Assembly (NCBI RefSeq): GCF_047496725.1 | Contig: NC_132978.1 | Location: 403,501-467,500 of the forward strand | Length of the DNA stretch: 64,000 nt | Origin: Anoplolepis gracilipes | Lineage: Eukaryota > Arthropoda > Insecta > Hymenoptera > Formicidae | Direction of reading: 5' to 3' | Shown here: piece after piece, positions 35,167-48,500 of the stretch | Position numbering within the stretch: position 1 is the stretch's first letter | Layout: each line of letters opens with the position of its first letter | The notes under the pieces: model-generated | What the model was told of the DNA's origin: nothing | The model's input: the letters and a program-made list of their open reading frames with translations, nothing else | Databases searched by the model: none | Made by a program: the position numbers and the translations under genes

Positions 35167-37380
35167 TTATGTGTCGCGTTTCGATGGTGGTATTAGATGT
35201 TCTGGCAGCTCGGCCGGGAGATCATAACCTTCGAGTTTTACATTAATTAGATGCATAGCTAAGGCAAATTCGTCAGAATCTAAGAATCCATCTTTATTAA
35301 TGTCTGAGAGTTTCCAGATTTTTCCAAGCACGCTGTTCGGCAATTTGGACTTGACCATTTCCGATTTAGCCGCTACAGTAATACAAAGAATTGTGCAAAT
35401 TAAGATATTATTTTAAAAATAGTAAATATATTTGTGCAAAAATTTATTAGCCTCACCTGCTCCCGTAATCTTTCCCTCTTGTGGCCCAAGTGATTCAAAG
35501 ATGCTGTCATATTTATATCTTTCCTTATTGACAATCCATTCTGGTTCACCTGCTCCTGCATCAATCCCTTCTCCCCTTTTGTATCCAAAAGGACTAACTT
35601 GATCTTCTACACCTTCAAATGCACCTCCTAAAATTAAAAAATAAAATACAAACATTTTTCAGTAAGTTAAAATATGTAATCACTACATTTTTTTTATATT
35701 AACTCTTCAATATACTATGTTTATTTATTTTTTAGTGAAAACTTTGTCAAATTATTATTTTTATATCTTTCGGTTTTTCTTTAACATTAACAATTTAAAA
35801 AAAATAGATTTCAAGATAAAAAGGTTTAAATACACATTGACATATCATACCTTTAATAAGTGGTTCTGAAACTGTGGTGACTTCTTCATGTGGTATCATA
35901 GCCATAAGTTTTGCAATATCTTCAGCAAGCATTTTGTCTACCACTTCCAATAATTTAGGCTTAATGGGATTAAATTTGTTAAAATCATGGTGTGCTAAAC
36001 ATTCTTGCATTTTCTTTAAATCCGGAAAATCACCAGGTGAAATCTGTTGCTCTTTTTGTATTTGATCATAAGTTTGACCCAAATTTTTTATCAGTTCTTT
36101 CTTCTTGGTATCTTTGCCGAACACACTCGGCATATCTTTTCGTAAGGCGCTTATTATATATGCATGCACCTGTAAATTATTAATAAAAATTACAGTTTTC
36201 AAACTTGCTATTTTCACACACACACACAATTCAAGATATACAACTGTTGATAAATTTTTTTGCTTTACACACCTTTGCCAAACGTGCTCGTTTGATTAAG
36301 TCATTAAGTTTTCGTAATGCAGCATTTTTTGGAAGCGATTGCATGTCTCTGAACAAATCTTGTTCTTCATCTTCAAATAACCTAAAAGAAAATTCACGTA
36401 CATGACTTTCAAATAAAATATATAACAAAATAATATAAGGAGAAAAGATATATAAAAGCATTTACCTTCTGTTAACATCATATCTTAATGGTTGATCCCA
36501 AAATGAGCCTATATAAACTCTAGCCACTTCTGGAGTTTGTAAAACTTTTCCCAAAGACCACATTAATGCACCATATACTCTCATGAGTTGTTGATGGTCT
36601 ATCATATCAGCTTTGTTAAGAACAATTCTAATTTTATCATCATGCCCACGTAAGGCCTCAATAGATCTGCGAAACTCATCTGATATATCGAGTTTATGAG
36701 CATCAAATAACAATATAATTCTATCTACACGTTCAGCAAACCATTCTAAAACACCAGTAAAGTCATATCCTCTGTCAACCTAAAAGAAGAATATTTGTAT
36801 TTAGATATCGTAGCATATTAATAGTTACAAGTATTACATATCTTTTATTAAATAATATAAAAAAATTAATAAATTATATAAAAGCAACACTTACTCGTTG
36901 TTTTTCACCAGACAATATACCAGGTGTGTCCACTATGGATATGCCTTTTAAAACAGGTGAAGCTACCGTTGAACATTGAAATCTATTCAAGAATGCATTG
37001 CCGAATTTTGAAAGTGGTCTAAATTGTTTGTTTGGATCTACAACTAAGGCGTTTCCAGGAATAACACCCTCCTTCTCATCGTACATAACTGCTATAAATC
37101 GATCTGTAGTAGGCTCTGGTCCAATCCTAATACCAGGAAAGTCTCTCTCCAATAAATATTTAATAAATGTAGTTTTGCCAGTTGAATATTGTCCAACTAG
37201 GAGAATCATGGGTTTTGCATCAAAATCTGGGTCATCCAGTTGTGGTGAATGAAAGTCATGGAATTGGTAATATTGTTCCAATGGTAATAACTTGGACTTG
37301 TATATCCTTTTGAGACCTTCGGTGACATTTTCAAAAAGATCTTGCTTGCTATTCTCTTCGCGATTTAGCCAGCTAAACAT
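35167..37380 (-). CDS. Past1: EH-domain ATPase EHD1-4 / Past1 orthologue
   Basis: Six coding exons on the minus strand: 37380..36895, 36779..36466, 36381..36273, 36169..35851, 35627..35457 and 35372..35167. They make 1605 bases, 534 residues, the same length as human EHD1. Start MFSWLNREEN. Dynamin-like ATPase motifs: P-loop GQYSTGKT at 63-70, DTPG at 151-154, NKAD at 217-220. A helical region follows, and a C-terminal EH domain with an EF-hand loop (D490, N492, D494, D498, E501) in DINKDGFLDSDEF. EHD proteins tubulate membranes and drive exit from recycling endosomes through NPF-motif partners. The ATG is 9 bases inside an exon that starts at an ATTTTGCAG acceptor, so a non-coding first exon lies upstream. 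Confidence 0.98.
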
Positions 37381-37817
37381 GTTGGCGATCTGCAAAATAT
37401 TTTTTTATTGCTTAATAATAACATTGTATAATACAGTTTCATATTATAATAACTCATCGCTCTGTAATATTAACTAACACCAAGCTTTACAAAATATATT
37501 TCCTTTATCTGAAGTAGTGTAGATAAGCTGTGCTAGTACTATAGATAATTCAAAATCACAGCTATTCATACTATTCCAAACTAGAATAGTTTGGTCTAGA
37601 AAGGTTACAAAAATCACGTCAATTATAAATCCAAATATTTCACTTTAAATATAATTTATGTTTGTGTTTAAGAAATACTTTAAAGAGAGACGAAAAATGT
37701 TATGAACACCTCTAAAAAAAAAAAAAAAAAAAATTTAACTCGATCACATGCAAGCTCTTGGTACCACCTTCTTTTCCGACATCTCGGGTAACACCTCCTT
37801 CCAGCTACTATACCTTA

Positions 37818-38500
37818 CTCGGTTCTCTGAGACTCGAAAGAAAATATTTAACGCGTGCAATGAAGAGCAAAGTGCGAAAAAGCAAAAACTGTGAAGATGA
37901 GCGCACGGACGAGAAGAGAGGCCGAAAGAACACCAACCTTTGTTCAGATCCGCCAGTCAAGGTTGAACGGACGCGCTTGCTGGAGCGCGATAGAATAGAC
38001 GAGAAGACAACTAATGGGAAAGTGCAGCGCGCAATCAAGACGACGACGAGATGATCCGCCGCCGACGTGACGTATGCACATCGACCGCGGAAGATCGCGT
38101 ACAACGCGGACTTCCGGAGGACGTGGTGGTGGTGTAGTAATGATGATGGTGGTGGTGGTGGTGGTGGCGGTAGAGGAGCGGTTGTGCCTTGTGCCACAGT
38201 CCACAGTCGTCAATGATGACGCAAGCCGATGACCGATGGTAGACACGTTGCGTTGCGTTGCGTGAAAAGTGAGCGATTCGAAAGAACGAATTGGAAAAAA
38301 AGCGAACGAACGAACGATCGCGAGCAAAGTCGCACTGATATATGGAACCGATATGCTAGATGTTCGCTCTAGCTCTGAGACACTCCTTCCTCGCACGCAG
38401 ACGCAGAGCGATCTGAGCGCTGAATGCGATGCGGTCTCTCTCCCTCTCTCCCTCTCTCTCTCTCTCTCTCCGCGACCGACTGACAGCACGACTGACAATT
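37818..38500 (-). promoter_or_regulatory. probable first exon and promoter region of the EHD gene
   Basis: A GC/CpG-rich block in an AT-rich window. A minus-strand donor (CCGA|GTAAGG, exon edge about 37819) could join the acceptor before the EHD start codon. The block holds a (GGT)n run at 38120-38168 and a (CT)n tract at 38431-38470. Start site not placed. Confidence 0.4.
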
Positions 38501-41500
38501 GTCAAGGCGTGAATAAATAAACAAGACAATATGGATTTACATTATTCATATACATGAACCGCACTTATAAATATTAATTAATTATAGAGTTAAATTATGC
38601 ATTGATTACTAATTTTATTATAATTCAAGTAAATGCAGATTAATTTGTTGAATAGAAAATAAGTCAGAGTAGAGATCAGTGGATAGGCAAAAGTAAATGA
38701 AAACAAAATTATAGAAATAGTGAAAAGAGCTAAAAAAATATCTTAATTATTGATTTTTGTAATTTTTAAACATTTATTCAATCTTATAAATAGGAAGTTT
38801 GAAATATATCTCGCATAATCGCATAATCGCCTTTCCGCGATGCTGATTGGCCGTCGAATGCGAGAGTCGCGTGCGCGAATTCAGGTCGATTAATAAGATC
38901 GCGCGTGATAACTAATATTTCACATTGACCGCGTATATTTTATCGAGAAATGCTTCATCTGGAGCAAATAAAAGATAACAAATAGAAATAATTGCACGCC
39001 AAAAGAAAACGTAAGCTAGAAAGAGATAATACTATGTATTTAATATCACTATAATTATCTGTTAGCTATTTTTCTTTTATTTTATACGTATACTGTCGGA
39101 CATTTATTCGTAAAACATTGCGATAAGGCAACGCGATATATTATATAAGTGCCAATAGATTTTTTCGCATCTAAATATTTACGATTATAATTTTTACGTG
39201 AAACATATCCGTTAAAAGCTTCGCAGAAGTTTTCACATAACATTTCAGGCACTCGATATCTCTGTATACTTTGATATCTGAAATTGAGCATTTTTGGGTT
39301 GGGCGCGAAATTGCCGCTTTCGTTACGTAAATTATTTTTCAAATCAAAGTGAGACACGCAGTGGTAAACGAAAATCAGTGTGTCGACGATAAATCGAATC
39401 TAAAAATAGTAACACGCGTATCTAATTCGTTCGCGAATTTTGTATCGTTATTGCAGTATCGTGCATATTCAAAGTGAACATATGGCAAAGTATGCAGAAA
39501 TATATCAAGGTATGATAATTTTTACTCTGAATAAAGGATCAAGGTTAGGAAGGTTGTGTGTAAAGTGTTGATAAAAAATTGCATTGAAATTTATTAAATC
39601 TTTAAAAGAAAAATAAAGAATTTCACATTCTTTTATACGATTATGTGGAGCTTATTCTTTTTACATTATGCGTATCGAATACTCTTATAGCAATTATCAC
39701 GAAAATATTGTATATCAATTATAACATAAATAGATACTCTCTTATTAAAAAAAGTGTGTTTTGCGAGCGCTATAAATAAATAATATTCTCTCCCTCCTTC
39801 TTTTTTCTTCATTTCTGTCTAACTTATTGTGTTAATAAGCAGAAGGTTTATTTTTTTAATTACAGCAGCTGATAAAGCACATTTCACATTATATGTAATT
39901 AAAAATTATCAAAAATAAAAAATACAAATTAATAGCAAATTAAGAGATCGATATGAAAAGAAATTGATTTATTAATTTTTTCTTCAAATAAAAATAAGTA
40001 GAAAGCATAGGGTGTTTCAAATCATTTCAGGATTTCCTTCTATGTACGATCAGTACCTAAGTTATGTAACTCTGTAATAGTAAAGTTGTGAATGAGAGTG
40101 ACATAACGGCACAGAGGCGTAATGTTAACAATGTGTGACCATGTCAAAAGACAATCGATAACTATGACCTTCCCTTATATGTACAGTGAATGTACTCGAT
40201 TGAATCATGAGCAAAACGATACATCTTCGCGGATAAAACCGTGGCATTTAAATTATCAAATAATGAATCACGGGAAAAGATAAGCAACAAGCTAAGCTTT
40301 CTGTCTTATCTTTGCTAAATATATGATATTACACGCGTATAGCAATTCCCTTGACTTGCCTTGACTTAAAAAGTAAAATATATTGCGGAAGTAGCAAGAG
40401 TAAAATTAATAAGGCACTATCGTATGAGAAAAGTTATAATTCTTTTACAGATTCTTTTATAACTCACCTGAAGGAAAAGAAGATTTCGTGTTTTAGACTG
40501 AAACATTATCGCATTAAATGTAATTAAAATTAACAAATTATAATAAATAATTATTTTCACTTTCACTTTAAATTATTTTTATTTATTTGCCAAAAAATAT
40601 TACTATTTTCATTGTTTATCGTTTCTCATAATAAGCCACAATTAAAAATCATTTTAATTAAAGTCGTGTAACGATAGAATATTTCTTTAAAATTATCAAA
40701 GAATGAAATACATTAATTATAGAGAGATACATTTCCTATTATTACACTGAACGCATTGCACTTTTTAATTATTAATTGCGCACGCACTATTAGATATAAT
40801 AGACAATAGTTCATGCAATAGTCGCATGCGATATTACACAATGATATGCAAAATGGTCAGTGTCAGCTATTACATAAGCAAACCAGGCACATCCCGATTA
40901 AACGATTTCGTGTCCATTTATTCATTTTAACAAGCTTCGTTTGAATTACAACTAGTTTGCTAGGATACCGAGTTATGCAGCAGTATATTATATACTTGAC
41001 CAGTACGTTTACAATCTCTCTAAGAATAGTATTTATAAATATTTTTGACAATCAAGTTCTAGAACGTTTTAAAATTATTGAAATTTAAACATAAATTAAA
41101 ATTGATTTGAAAATAGCATTTTATAAAGAAAAGGCAAAATAAAAAATAATTTAAACAGTATGATTACAAAGAAATAATTTAAAATTGTTTTAAAACAGCA
41201 TATTATTTTTTATTTGAAAACAGTAAATAATAAGAAATTTATTTTCTCGCAGAAATACTAAGTTTTTAATTTCTTTGCAGAGTATAATTTCTTACGTAAA
41301 AATTTCTATCTTATATTAATGTCAATATAGACGTCGCTAAAGATATTTTGTTATCATTTATCGGATCTTGTATAACACATTGCATTGATAATTGTCTTGA
41401 TAATGCTACTCTGCAATAAAGTGTCAGAGGCGCCTTCTGTGCAAAACTCTTCGTACCATTCATATCGAATATATATTTGAACGTAATGAATACGCATGCT

Positions 41501-41842
41501 TACATTTTCAAATTTATAAACTTTTGCATGTTTATTATATATATATTATATATTTATTATATATATATTATATATCATATTTTACTTTTACAGATGGATC
41601 CTTCTTCATCAGCATGCATCTCCATACAAGTAAAAAACGAAGTATATTCCAGCTGTTTTAGCACATTCATTAGCACATACATTAGTAGATTAATATTGGT
41701 AAGTACGAAAAATTTTCTATATTACTGTTATACAGCACGCAAGAGATGCGTGTAATTTCTCCTTTCGTAAATATTTCTCCTTTAATTCAAATAATTTTTA
41801 TATTCATTATAAATCATTATCAATTTCGATATTATATAAATG
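38501..41842. other. intergenic region upstream of the EHD gene
   Basis: AT-rich, between the EHD promoter and repeat elements near 42 kb. Apart from a candidate spliced exon at 41594-41698 I see no gene in it. A 91-codon open frame at 39082-39357 opens with GTG and resembles nothing known to me. Confidence 0.5.
41594..41698 (+). other. candidate isolated exon, unknown gene
   Basis: A 105-base (35-codon) open segment starts with ATG straight after a TTTTACAG acceptor and ends at a strong donor, TTG|GTAAGTA. It would encode MDPSSSACISIQVKNE... with no recognised domain. No partner exon was found. It could be a non-coding RNA exon or chance. Confidence 0.2.
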
Positions 41843-42047
41843 CACGGAAAAAATTACTATGGTTGCTACAACAACATTCTCTATGTTTGGAAAAGAAATG
41901 TATATAAGTTCAAATTATATTGCTATTACATTAAATATATCTGTTAAGATATGCTCATTTATACGGTTTCCACCAGAGTACCATTGTTCCCATGGACGAA
42001 AATTAACAGTATTATTCTGTTGTGGCAACCTTAATTTTTTCTCCGTG
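41843..42047. mobile_element. short inverted-repeat element with CACGGA-type ends
   Basis: Left arm CACGGAAAAAATTACTATGG, then TTGCTACAACA; the right arm is its imperfect reverse complement (TGTTGTGGCAACC, then TTAATTTTTTCTCCGTG). About 205 bp, no coding capacity. A single arm of the same family is at 46091-46125. Confidence 0.7.
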
Positions 42048-42240
42048 TGCATAAATCATTATAACTCATACTAAATGTTAATATTTACTGATTATTAATT
42101 ATAAGATGCAATATTCAAAAATATTCAATAATTGCTTTTATATTTTTATATTAACTTAAATATTATAAAAATTTCAAAATAAAAAAAATAATGTATAAGA
42201 TGTCTCATGAAAATTGTCCCAACTCTTGTGAACGAATAAA

Positions 42241-42625
42241 GCAGTAAACTAAATAGAAAAGTTCTGTGACATTTTACAATTTATTTCGCAGCAATTATTG
42301 ATATGTATTAATTAAAAAAGATTGACGAATAAACATGCGTTATACATATCAGATTTTATTTTTAAACGCAGCAAAATCATAGAACGTACGCTTTAGGCAT
42401 GCCAGCGGCGAACGTTGCACGGCAACAAGAAAAAGGAAAAAAAAAAAAGATTTTTGTTGCCAAGCTTTTCGTTGCTGTGCGAAACTCGCCGCTGGCATGC
42501 CTAGAGCGTACATATATCCCATAATCTAACTGCGTCTGAAACGTACGCCATTCATCAATCTTTTTTAATTAATATTTCAATTATTCTGGTGAAAATATGG
42601 TAAAGATTTTCTATTTAGTTTATTG
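42241..42625. mobile_element. inverted-repeat element of about 385 bp with a second hairpin element inside
   Basis: The left end GCAGTAAACTAAATAGAAAA matches the reverse complement of the right end (GCAATAAACTAAATAGAAAA). Similarity continues inward for about 100 bases (ATTAATTAAAAAAGATTGACGAA against ...GATTGATGAA), so the arms are long. Between them sits the separate hairpin at 42386-42511. No coding capacity. Confidence 0.7.
42386..42511. mobile_element. 126-bp GC-rich hairpin element nested in the 42241 repeat
   Basis: Left arm GTACGCTTTAGGCATGCCAG, then CGGCGA; the right arm is its reverse complement with one mismatch. Further pairing of GTTGC and CAACAAGAAAA-type blocks leads to a purine loop. 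Being GC-rich, it stands out from its host element. Confidence 0.75.
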
Positions 42626-42831
42626 CCCTTTAACCATTTACGAGCATTGATACAATATATACACAGTATATTATTATTATTATTATTATTATTTGCATAT
42701 ATCATAATATGTATTAACTTTTTAAGTTTTGTATTGCTTTGTATGTAATAATTTTTCGTATAAAAATGTGACTGAAAAAAATTCGATAAAGTGTATGCAA
42801 CGATTAATACTTATGTAAAACATACAAAGTT

Positions 42832-45152
42832 TTATGTTTTACATTCTGCGTCCCAATCATTTGGGATCACTTCGTGCCATACTTGCTTCAAATTTTGTAA
42901 TAGACAAGGAATCGCGCAGTTAGGAATTTTCAAAGGATGCGCAATCTTCGTTTCCGTATTATTCAAATATAATACCTATAATAACAAAAAAAGAATATAT
43001 AAAATCATAATTATATATAATTATTAATTTACAAATAAAAAAGATAAAAATCAGAATATAGAAGTCAAATATAAAAATAAATAAAATCTTTTAATAAGTA
43101 AAAAATTTATAGAATAATTTTATAAATAATATAGGACTTAGAGATAATATATTCAGAGACATAATAAACATATGTTACGTGTGCAACATTATCATGTGTC
43201 ATGATATTATGCAGGCTATTTAAAAATCTCGCATGAATCTCATTGTCAATGATTATAATCAGTGATTATGATCATAAATTATTGATTAATTATACTAATC
43301 AGATATCATTTCTGATAATTATACACACATAGCTGCTATTTAAATATACCATATAAATGACGGAATAAAATTCTTATTAAGAATTCAGACTTATGTGATG
43401 CTCAAAACAATTTTGAAATTTTATAGAAAGTATTTCTATCTGTAAATTTTTACGATAATGTTAACAATAACCATACCTTCACTTCCTGATCGGCACTATT
43501 ATTGATGAGATGTAGCTCGAATATAAGAGTCGCTCCGTAATCAGGTCTAATAAGTTCGTTCGTGAATCCCATTGTTCTCAACACATCGACGATAGTTAGA
43601 TCGTGGACGGAATAAAAGTAAGCTCGTTTCGGTTTGGAATCAGTTTTAGTCTCTTCCATATGCAATAAAATCTCCTTTAGCAGCGGACCTGGAAATATTA
43701 AAATTATTTATGTGGCAATATTTAGAATTTTTACGGTATTTCATAACGATATATAATATCCTAACGATTCTGCGATGCAGTTTAAAAAGCGAATCTGGAT
43801 CGATACTGATCGTGCAAAGATACCATCGTACCTGCCAGAAGACGTTTTTGAATAGTGCTGTTGGTAAAGAGCGCCATACTACGAGCAGCTATTTCGCGCA
43901 TCTCATTATTGTAAAATTTTCGCGTCCATTCTGGTAGTTGTAAACCGTGCTGCTCCTGAACCTCGAGAGTATCGTAAAGAGCTTCGATATCGCTGATCAT
44001 ACTCATATTTTGACCGGTATGTTCCGTCAATTCTTTATAATATTCGGTCATTTTCGCTTTTGATCTTTTTGCCTCGTCTAAAAATGCCTGTTTTATAGCT
44101 TTCTGTAGCCTTGGACATGGTGCTTTCATCGATACCAGCTGTAATATCAGTGTTTTGACAAAGTTAGGTGTGCATATTTTAACGAGTAGCTCTTGCAATT
44201 TATTTAAATTTTTATATAAAAGAATATTTGTTTTCTAAATTAAAAAAATATTTTTTTACACATATAGGCTCAATTTCAAATTACTTTAAAGAAATTTTTT
44301 TAAGATAATGTGGAAAACTTCTTAATCCAAGATCTTAAGCTTTCTAACTATATTTAAAAAATTCAACCTTTTGGTTTATACCTTGTCCAAATTTTGGGGT
44401 ATCGTGTGTATGGGAACGGGAGTCCATATCAATCCGGGCAAAAACATATCCTCGGGACTTGGTAGGAACAAACTAGCGAGTAATGCCTGTGCTGACATAA
44501 TGCACCGATCCTTGTCGCTGCTATGCACCACTATGATTCCGCTTTCGAATTTATTACCGATTATAGCACCATATTCTCGGCGGATCCATTGACCCACGTC
44601 ATAGAGTTGAAGCATTCCTCTCTGAAAATAAATTTCAAGATTGATAATGTACTATATCTTATTATTCGCGCTCGATTGCACGTCTTATATCCGGTACATA
44701 TTATGCGCGCAGAGATGTAATTTAATTTATAGCGAATCCAGATATATATTATCTATTATTATTATATACGAAGTGTCCATTTAATATTCGTGTATCTTGC
44801 TTTAACCTTAGTCAGGGCGCCCCTCCCACCAGGCCAGTTATAATTTATGTAAGGATCTTTAGGATAAGTCCGTGTGGGAGTTCTGTCTCCATGACGAAAT
44901 AACTGTCAAAAAATTAAAAAAATTCTGATTTTTTAATTGTTAAAAATATATTAGAAAAAAATTATTTATTTAAACATTGCAAGTTAAAGATTGCGTTATT
45001 CTTTGCTTAACAAATATTTTACTTCTCAAATCTTTAAACAAAATTCGTTCAAATGCTATTTTTCATAGTTAAAATATTATATACATATTGTATATAATTA
45101 TATACATAAATGCGAAAAATAAAGCAATTAACTTACAATCTTTAAATAAGAC

Positions 45153-45187
<35 letters not shown>

Positions 45188-45524
45188 CATATATATTAAT
45201 AAATATTACATTTTTATCATATATATGTACCTTTGTGATATTTAAATAATTTAGTACTACAATTTTAATTTAATGAAATTTAATATAATAAAATTAAATT
45301 AACATTACGCACGAGAGCGGAATAATGAGGTAACAGATAACAAACAAGTCACTTACGAACACCACCTGTTGTAACGTGTCATGTTTAGTAGTCGGAGAGG
45401 CAAACGCCGTGTACGCTAATAACATGCAACCAATAAAGGTTCCGAGTATAACCACGCTCACGCAACCACTAAGCTTTCTAGAGTGACAATTACCCATCGA
45501 GGTTCGTCCTCTCACTCGATCCAT
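42832..45524 (-). CDS. histidine acid phosphatase (Acph-1 / venom acid phosphatase family)
   Basis: Six minus-strand exons: 45524..45357, 44902..44807, 44621..44382, 44138..43832, 43688..43477 and 42975..42832. They make 1167 bases, 388 residues. The catalytic RHGDRTP is at 59-65 and the second catalytic motif HD at 299-300 (YSVHDLTIVDVL), so both essential parts are present. A hydrophobic segment (VSVVILGTFIGCMLLAYTAF) lies near residues 23-42, after a basic 18-residue start, and acts as a signal peptide or anchor. Cysteines such as NCAIPC near the end fit family disulfides. No C-terminal membrane segment is seen; it ends DWDAECKT. Members hydrolyse phosphomonoesters at low pH in lysosomes or secretions. 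Starting at Met10 would give MGNC, an acylation-like N-terminus. Which paralogue it is cannot be told here. Confidence 0.95.
45149..45182. repeat. (TA)n microsatellite in acid phosphatase intron 1
   Basis: About 15-17 TA units. Confidence 0.9.
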
Positions 45525-48500
45525 TTGAACCAATTACACGTTTTCCCGTGGTAATTCTGTAACTTCTTCAATCAGAAGGCTAGATCGTAAATGAGTGCTC
45601 GTTAGCAGCTAGTATAATGAATCGAGCAATCCGATCGTTATTATAGTTACGATCGAATACAAAAGCTGCCCTTTATAAAATCCTATCCTGTATAAAATAA
45701 GTTTAATATATACGTGTAAAAAATTTACATATTTTGCATTATCGAGGTTCGATTTTATCCAATTTGTTTTTATTTAATTTGTTTATTTAATTATATTAAC
45801 TTTGTTTACTTAATACCATTTATCTATCATATATTATCATTAATGTATACATTTTTATTTCAATAAAATAAAATTTTCTAGATTATTTAAATAATAGCAA
45901 TAAATTAAAAAATAAGTAATAAATATAAATTAAAAAATAAGATAAGAAATAAAAAATATATTTTTCTAAACTACTAAATTTTAACATCCTTAATTTTTAA
46001 TGAATGACGTATGTTAAGACAATAGCTATATTTAACGTAATATCAATGTAACTTGAACTTACATACATTTCTTTTTCAATCATAGAGAATGTAGTTGTAG
46101 CAACTATAACAATTTTTTTCCATGTGTAAATCTAAATTAAATAAAAAAATTATTTTAAATTAAAAACTAAATAAAGTTTTCATTGAAAATTTTTAATTTA
46201 TTATTATATTAGAAGCACTAAAAAATTCAACTCTAACATTTAATTTAAGGCTAGAAAAATATCAAGTTACAAATTACTTACTGTCTTCGTACATGTTGAA
46301 AAATCATCGTGGTTAATTTGCTTGGTCTCCTAAATAATTGGCGTTTGATTTATGCCACATATATCTAATGAAAGATAATACTTATTTCTTAACAGATAAC
46401 AGATAACAGATATATGCGCGCGTCGTATTATCGAATAGAAAAACTTTTCTTTCAAAGAGTCGTGTGATAAGAGTTTATCTTGATGTTCACTTGCAACTTA
46501 AAATCTCGTTTGATTGTATCCATTAAATCCACCAAATATGATATGGCACTGTTTGGAGCACTTCGAGCGGTATCGTTTTTGCGTTCTTTGCGAAACATAT
46601 AGAACAGAAAGAGATGCAAAATGTGTAACGTGATACGTGTATATACGTCATACAAAATTGCGTGGATCGCGGCACGTTTTGTGATTTGTAATTCAAAATG
46701 TATGGCAGTCGGTCAAGATCGCGATCGCGTTTTCGATAATATATTTTATTATTTACGATTCGATCGAAAAAAATCTCATACGGATAAAAACTACGTTACG
46801 TTCTTCTTCGCACCATGCATGCTACGCACTGAAACATCGACTGTGAACAGTTATCGAATGCTTGTTTGTTTATTGCGTTTATCACACATTTTCACGATTA
46901 TTACGATATAAATGTATCTTTCCATATAATGTATATATATATATATAAAATTTAACCTTAAATAATCGTGTGATGTATTATATATATACACAAAAGCGAT
47001 TTTATTTAATGATTGTATGAAATCTTTGGTCTGGTTTGATCAAGTGATATCACAATGAGTTTAATGGCTTTAATTTGTCATGATGAACGTTTACACATTC
47101 CGCCGAAATTGCTCCAAAAATTGTTAATTAATAGTTTTAAATGAATTTTTGATGAGACACTTGATTGTCAGTTGTTGACACTATGTTGAAAAATTGCAGT
47201 GTCACGTATTGGAGAAAGTTATTAGAGAAAGAAAAGAAAGTGTGAAATACTTACAGCTTAAATAAATTCAGTGAAAAGTAGAGTGTGAGTCGTATTTAAC
47301 CATTAAATATGCGAAGAGAATATAAGCGTGTCATCGGAATAAATAATGTGTGCGTATGGCTGGGTTAAAGTAGGTAACTTTTATTTACGATCAGTTGTTA
47401 CTAGAGGCTCAATAAATCTCTTTATAATACACAGAAATAACGCAGGTCGACTTCACGCGCTTCGTTCTGATGTCGGTGATAACCAAATGGGATTTCGCGA
47501 TTAAGGGAACGAATCGCTTCGTCCGCAGATACATTTATCTCTAAAATACTAGACAATTTATCTATGAAACGAAATTCGCGTACTATTATCGGACATACGA
47601 TTGTTAAGGATTTGGAGCAACAAGATTTTAAATCGCATGATTTCACAGATGACAGAATATCATTTATAATAACGTTATATGATTTCCTTCTAACTAAAAC
47701 CATTTGTTAGTGAATATTATTTTACAGATTATATAACAACATATATTAATATTTCGTGAACTAAAAAGTAATTGAGCTAAACTTTGGTGTGATTATTGTA
47801 AGTGTATTTATATCGAACATATCGCATCTACAGCGTTATATTTTTAAGATAAACACATTTCTATGCATTGTCAATTCTGCCAAGAAATATGAGCTAAGAG
47901 AATCTCGCATGATATACAAGTGATTTAGCGAGTCGTTGCTCCAAGTCTTTTAATTATATCGCGTGTTATTATTGAGCGTGATTAACAGAATCATTATCGA
48001 CGCTTACTGTGCGCTTTGGTTACCACCTGTTGACAAGAGTGCACAACACAAATGTCAAAGTGGGGATTACGTCGGTTTAAATCAAAATTAATCGAGTCGC
48101 GGATTAAACTTAACTCTATCACGTGTCTTTCATTAAATGTAAATGAACTGTTCCTAACATTTGCGATTGTAAAATCTGTTATTGATTAACAAATAATTAA
48201 AAAATATTTGCACCTCAGTTAAAGTATTATTATTTTTTTTTCAAAGTTAAGTAATTAATTATTAGATTAAAATGCAAAAGTCATAAATAACATTCATTTT
48301 CTATTAACATATATACTTCTGTAATATAATATTTTTTGTAATATAATACGCAAAAGATAATACGCTAGAACATTAAAGATAAATATTTTTGCCCCATTAT
48401 ATATTTTTAAAATTTGTGGATAAATTGGACATTTCTTGCGCATTTCTGCTCCTGATCTATACAGACTAAATCTAAGATAGTTTATAACACGAAAAAGGAC

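Noticed and set aside
39082..39357. 91-codon minus-strand open frame
   Set aside because: Starts with GTG; no ATG near the start, no splice partner, no known domain.
47422..47703. 93-codon ATG-to-stop frame, minus strand
   Set aside because: Several Cys and a charged tail, but no signal peptide, domain or splice context; left as unproven.
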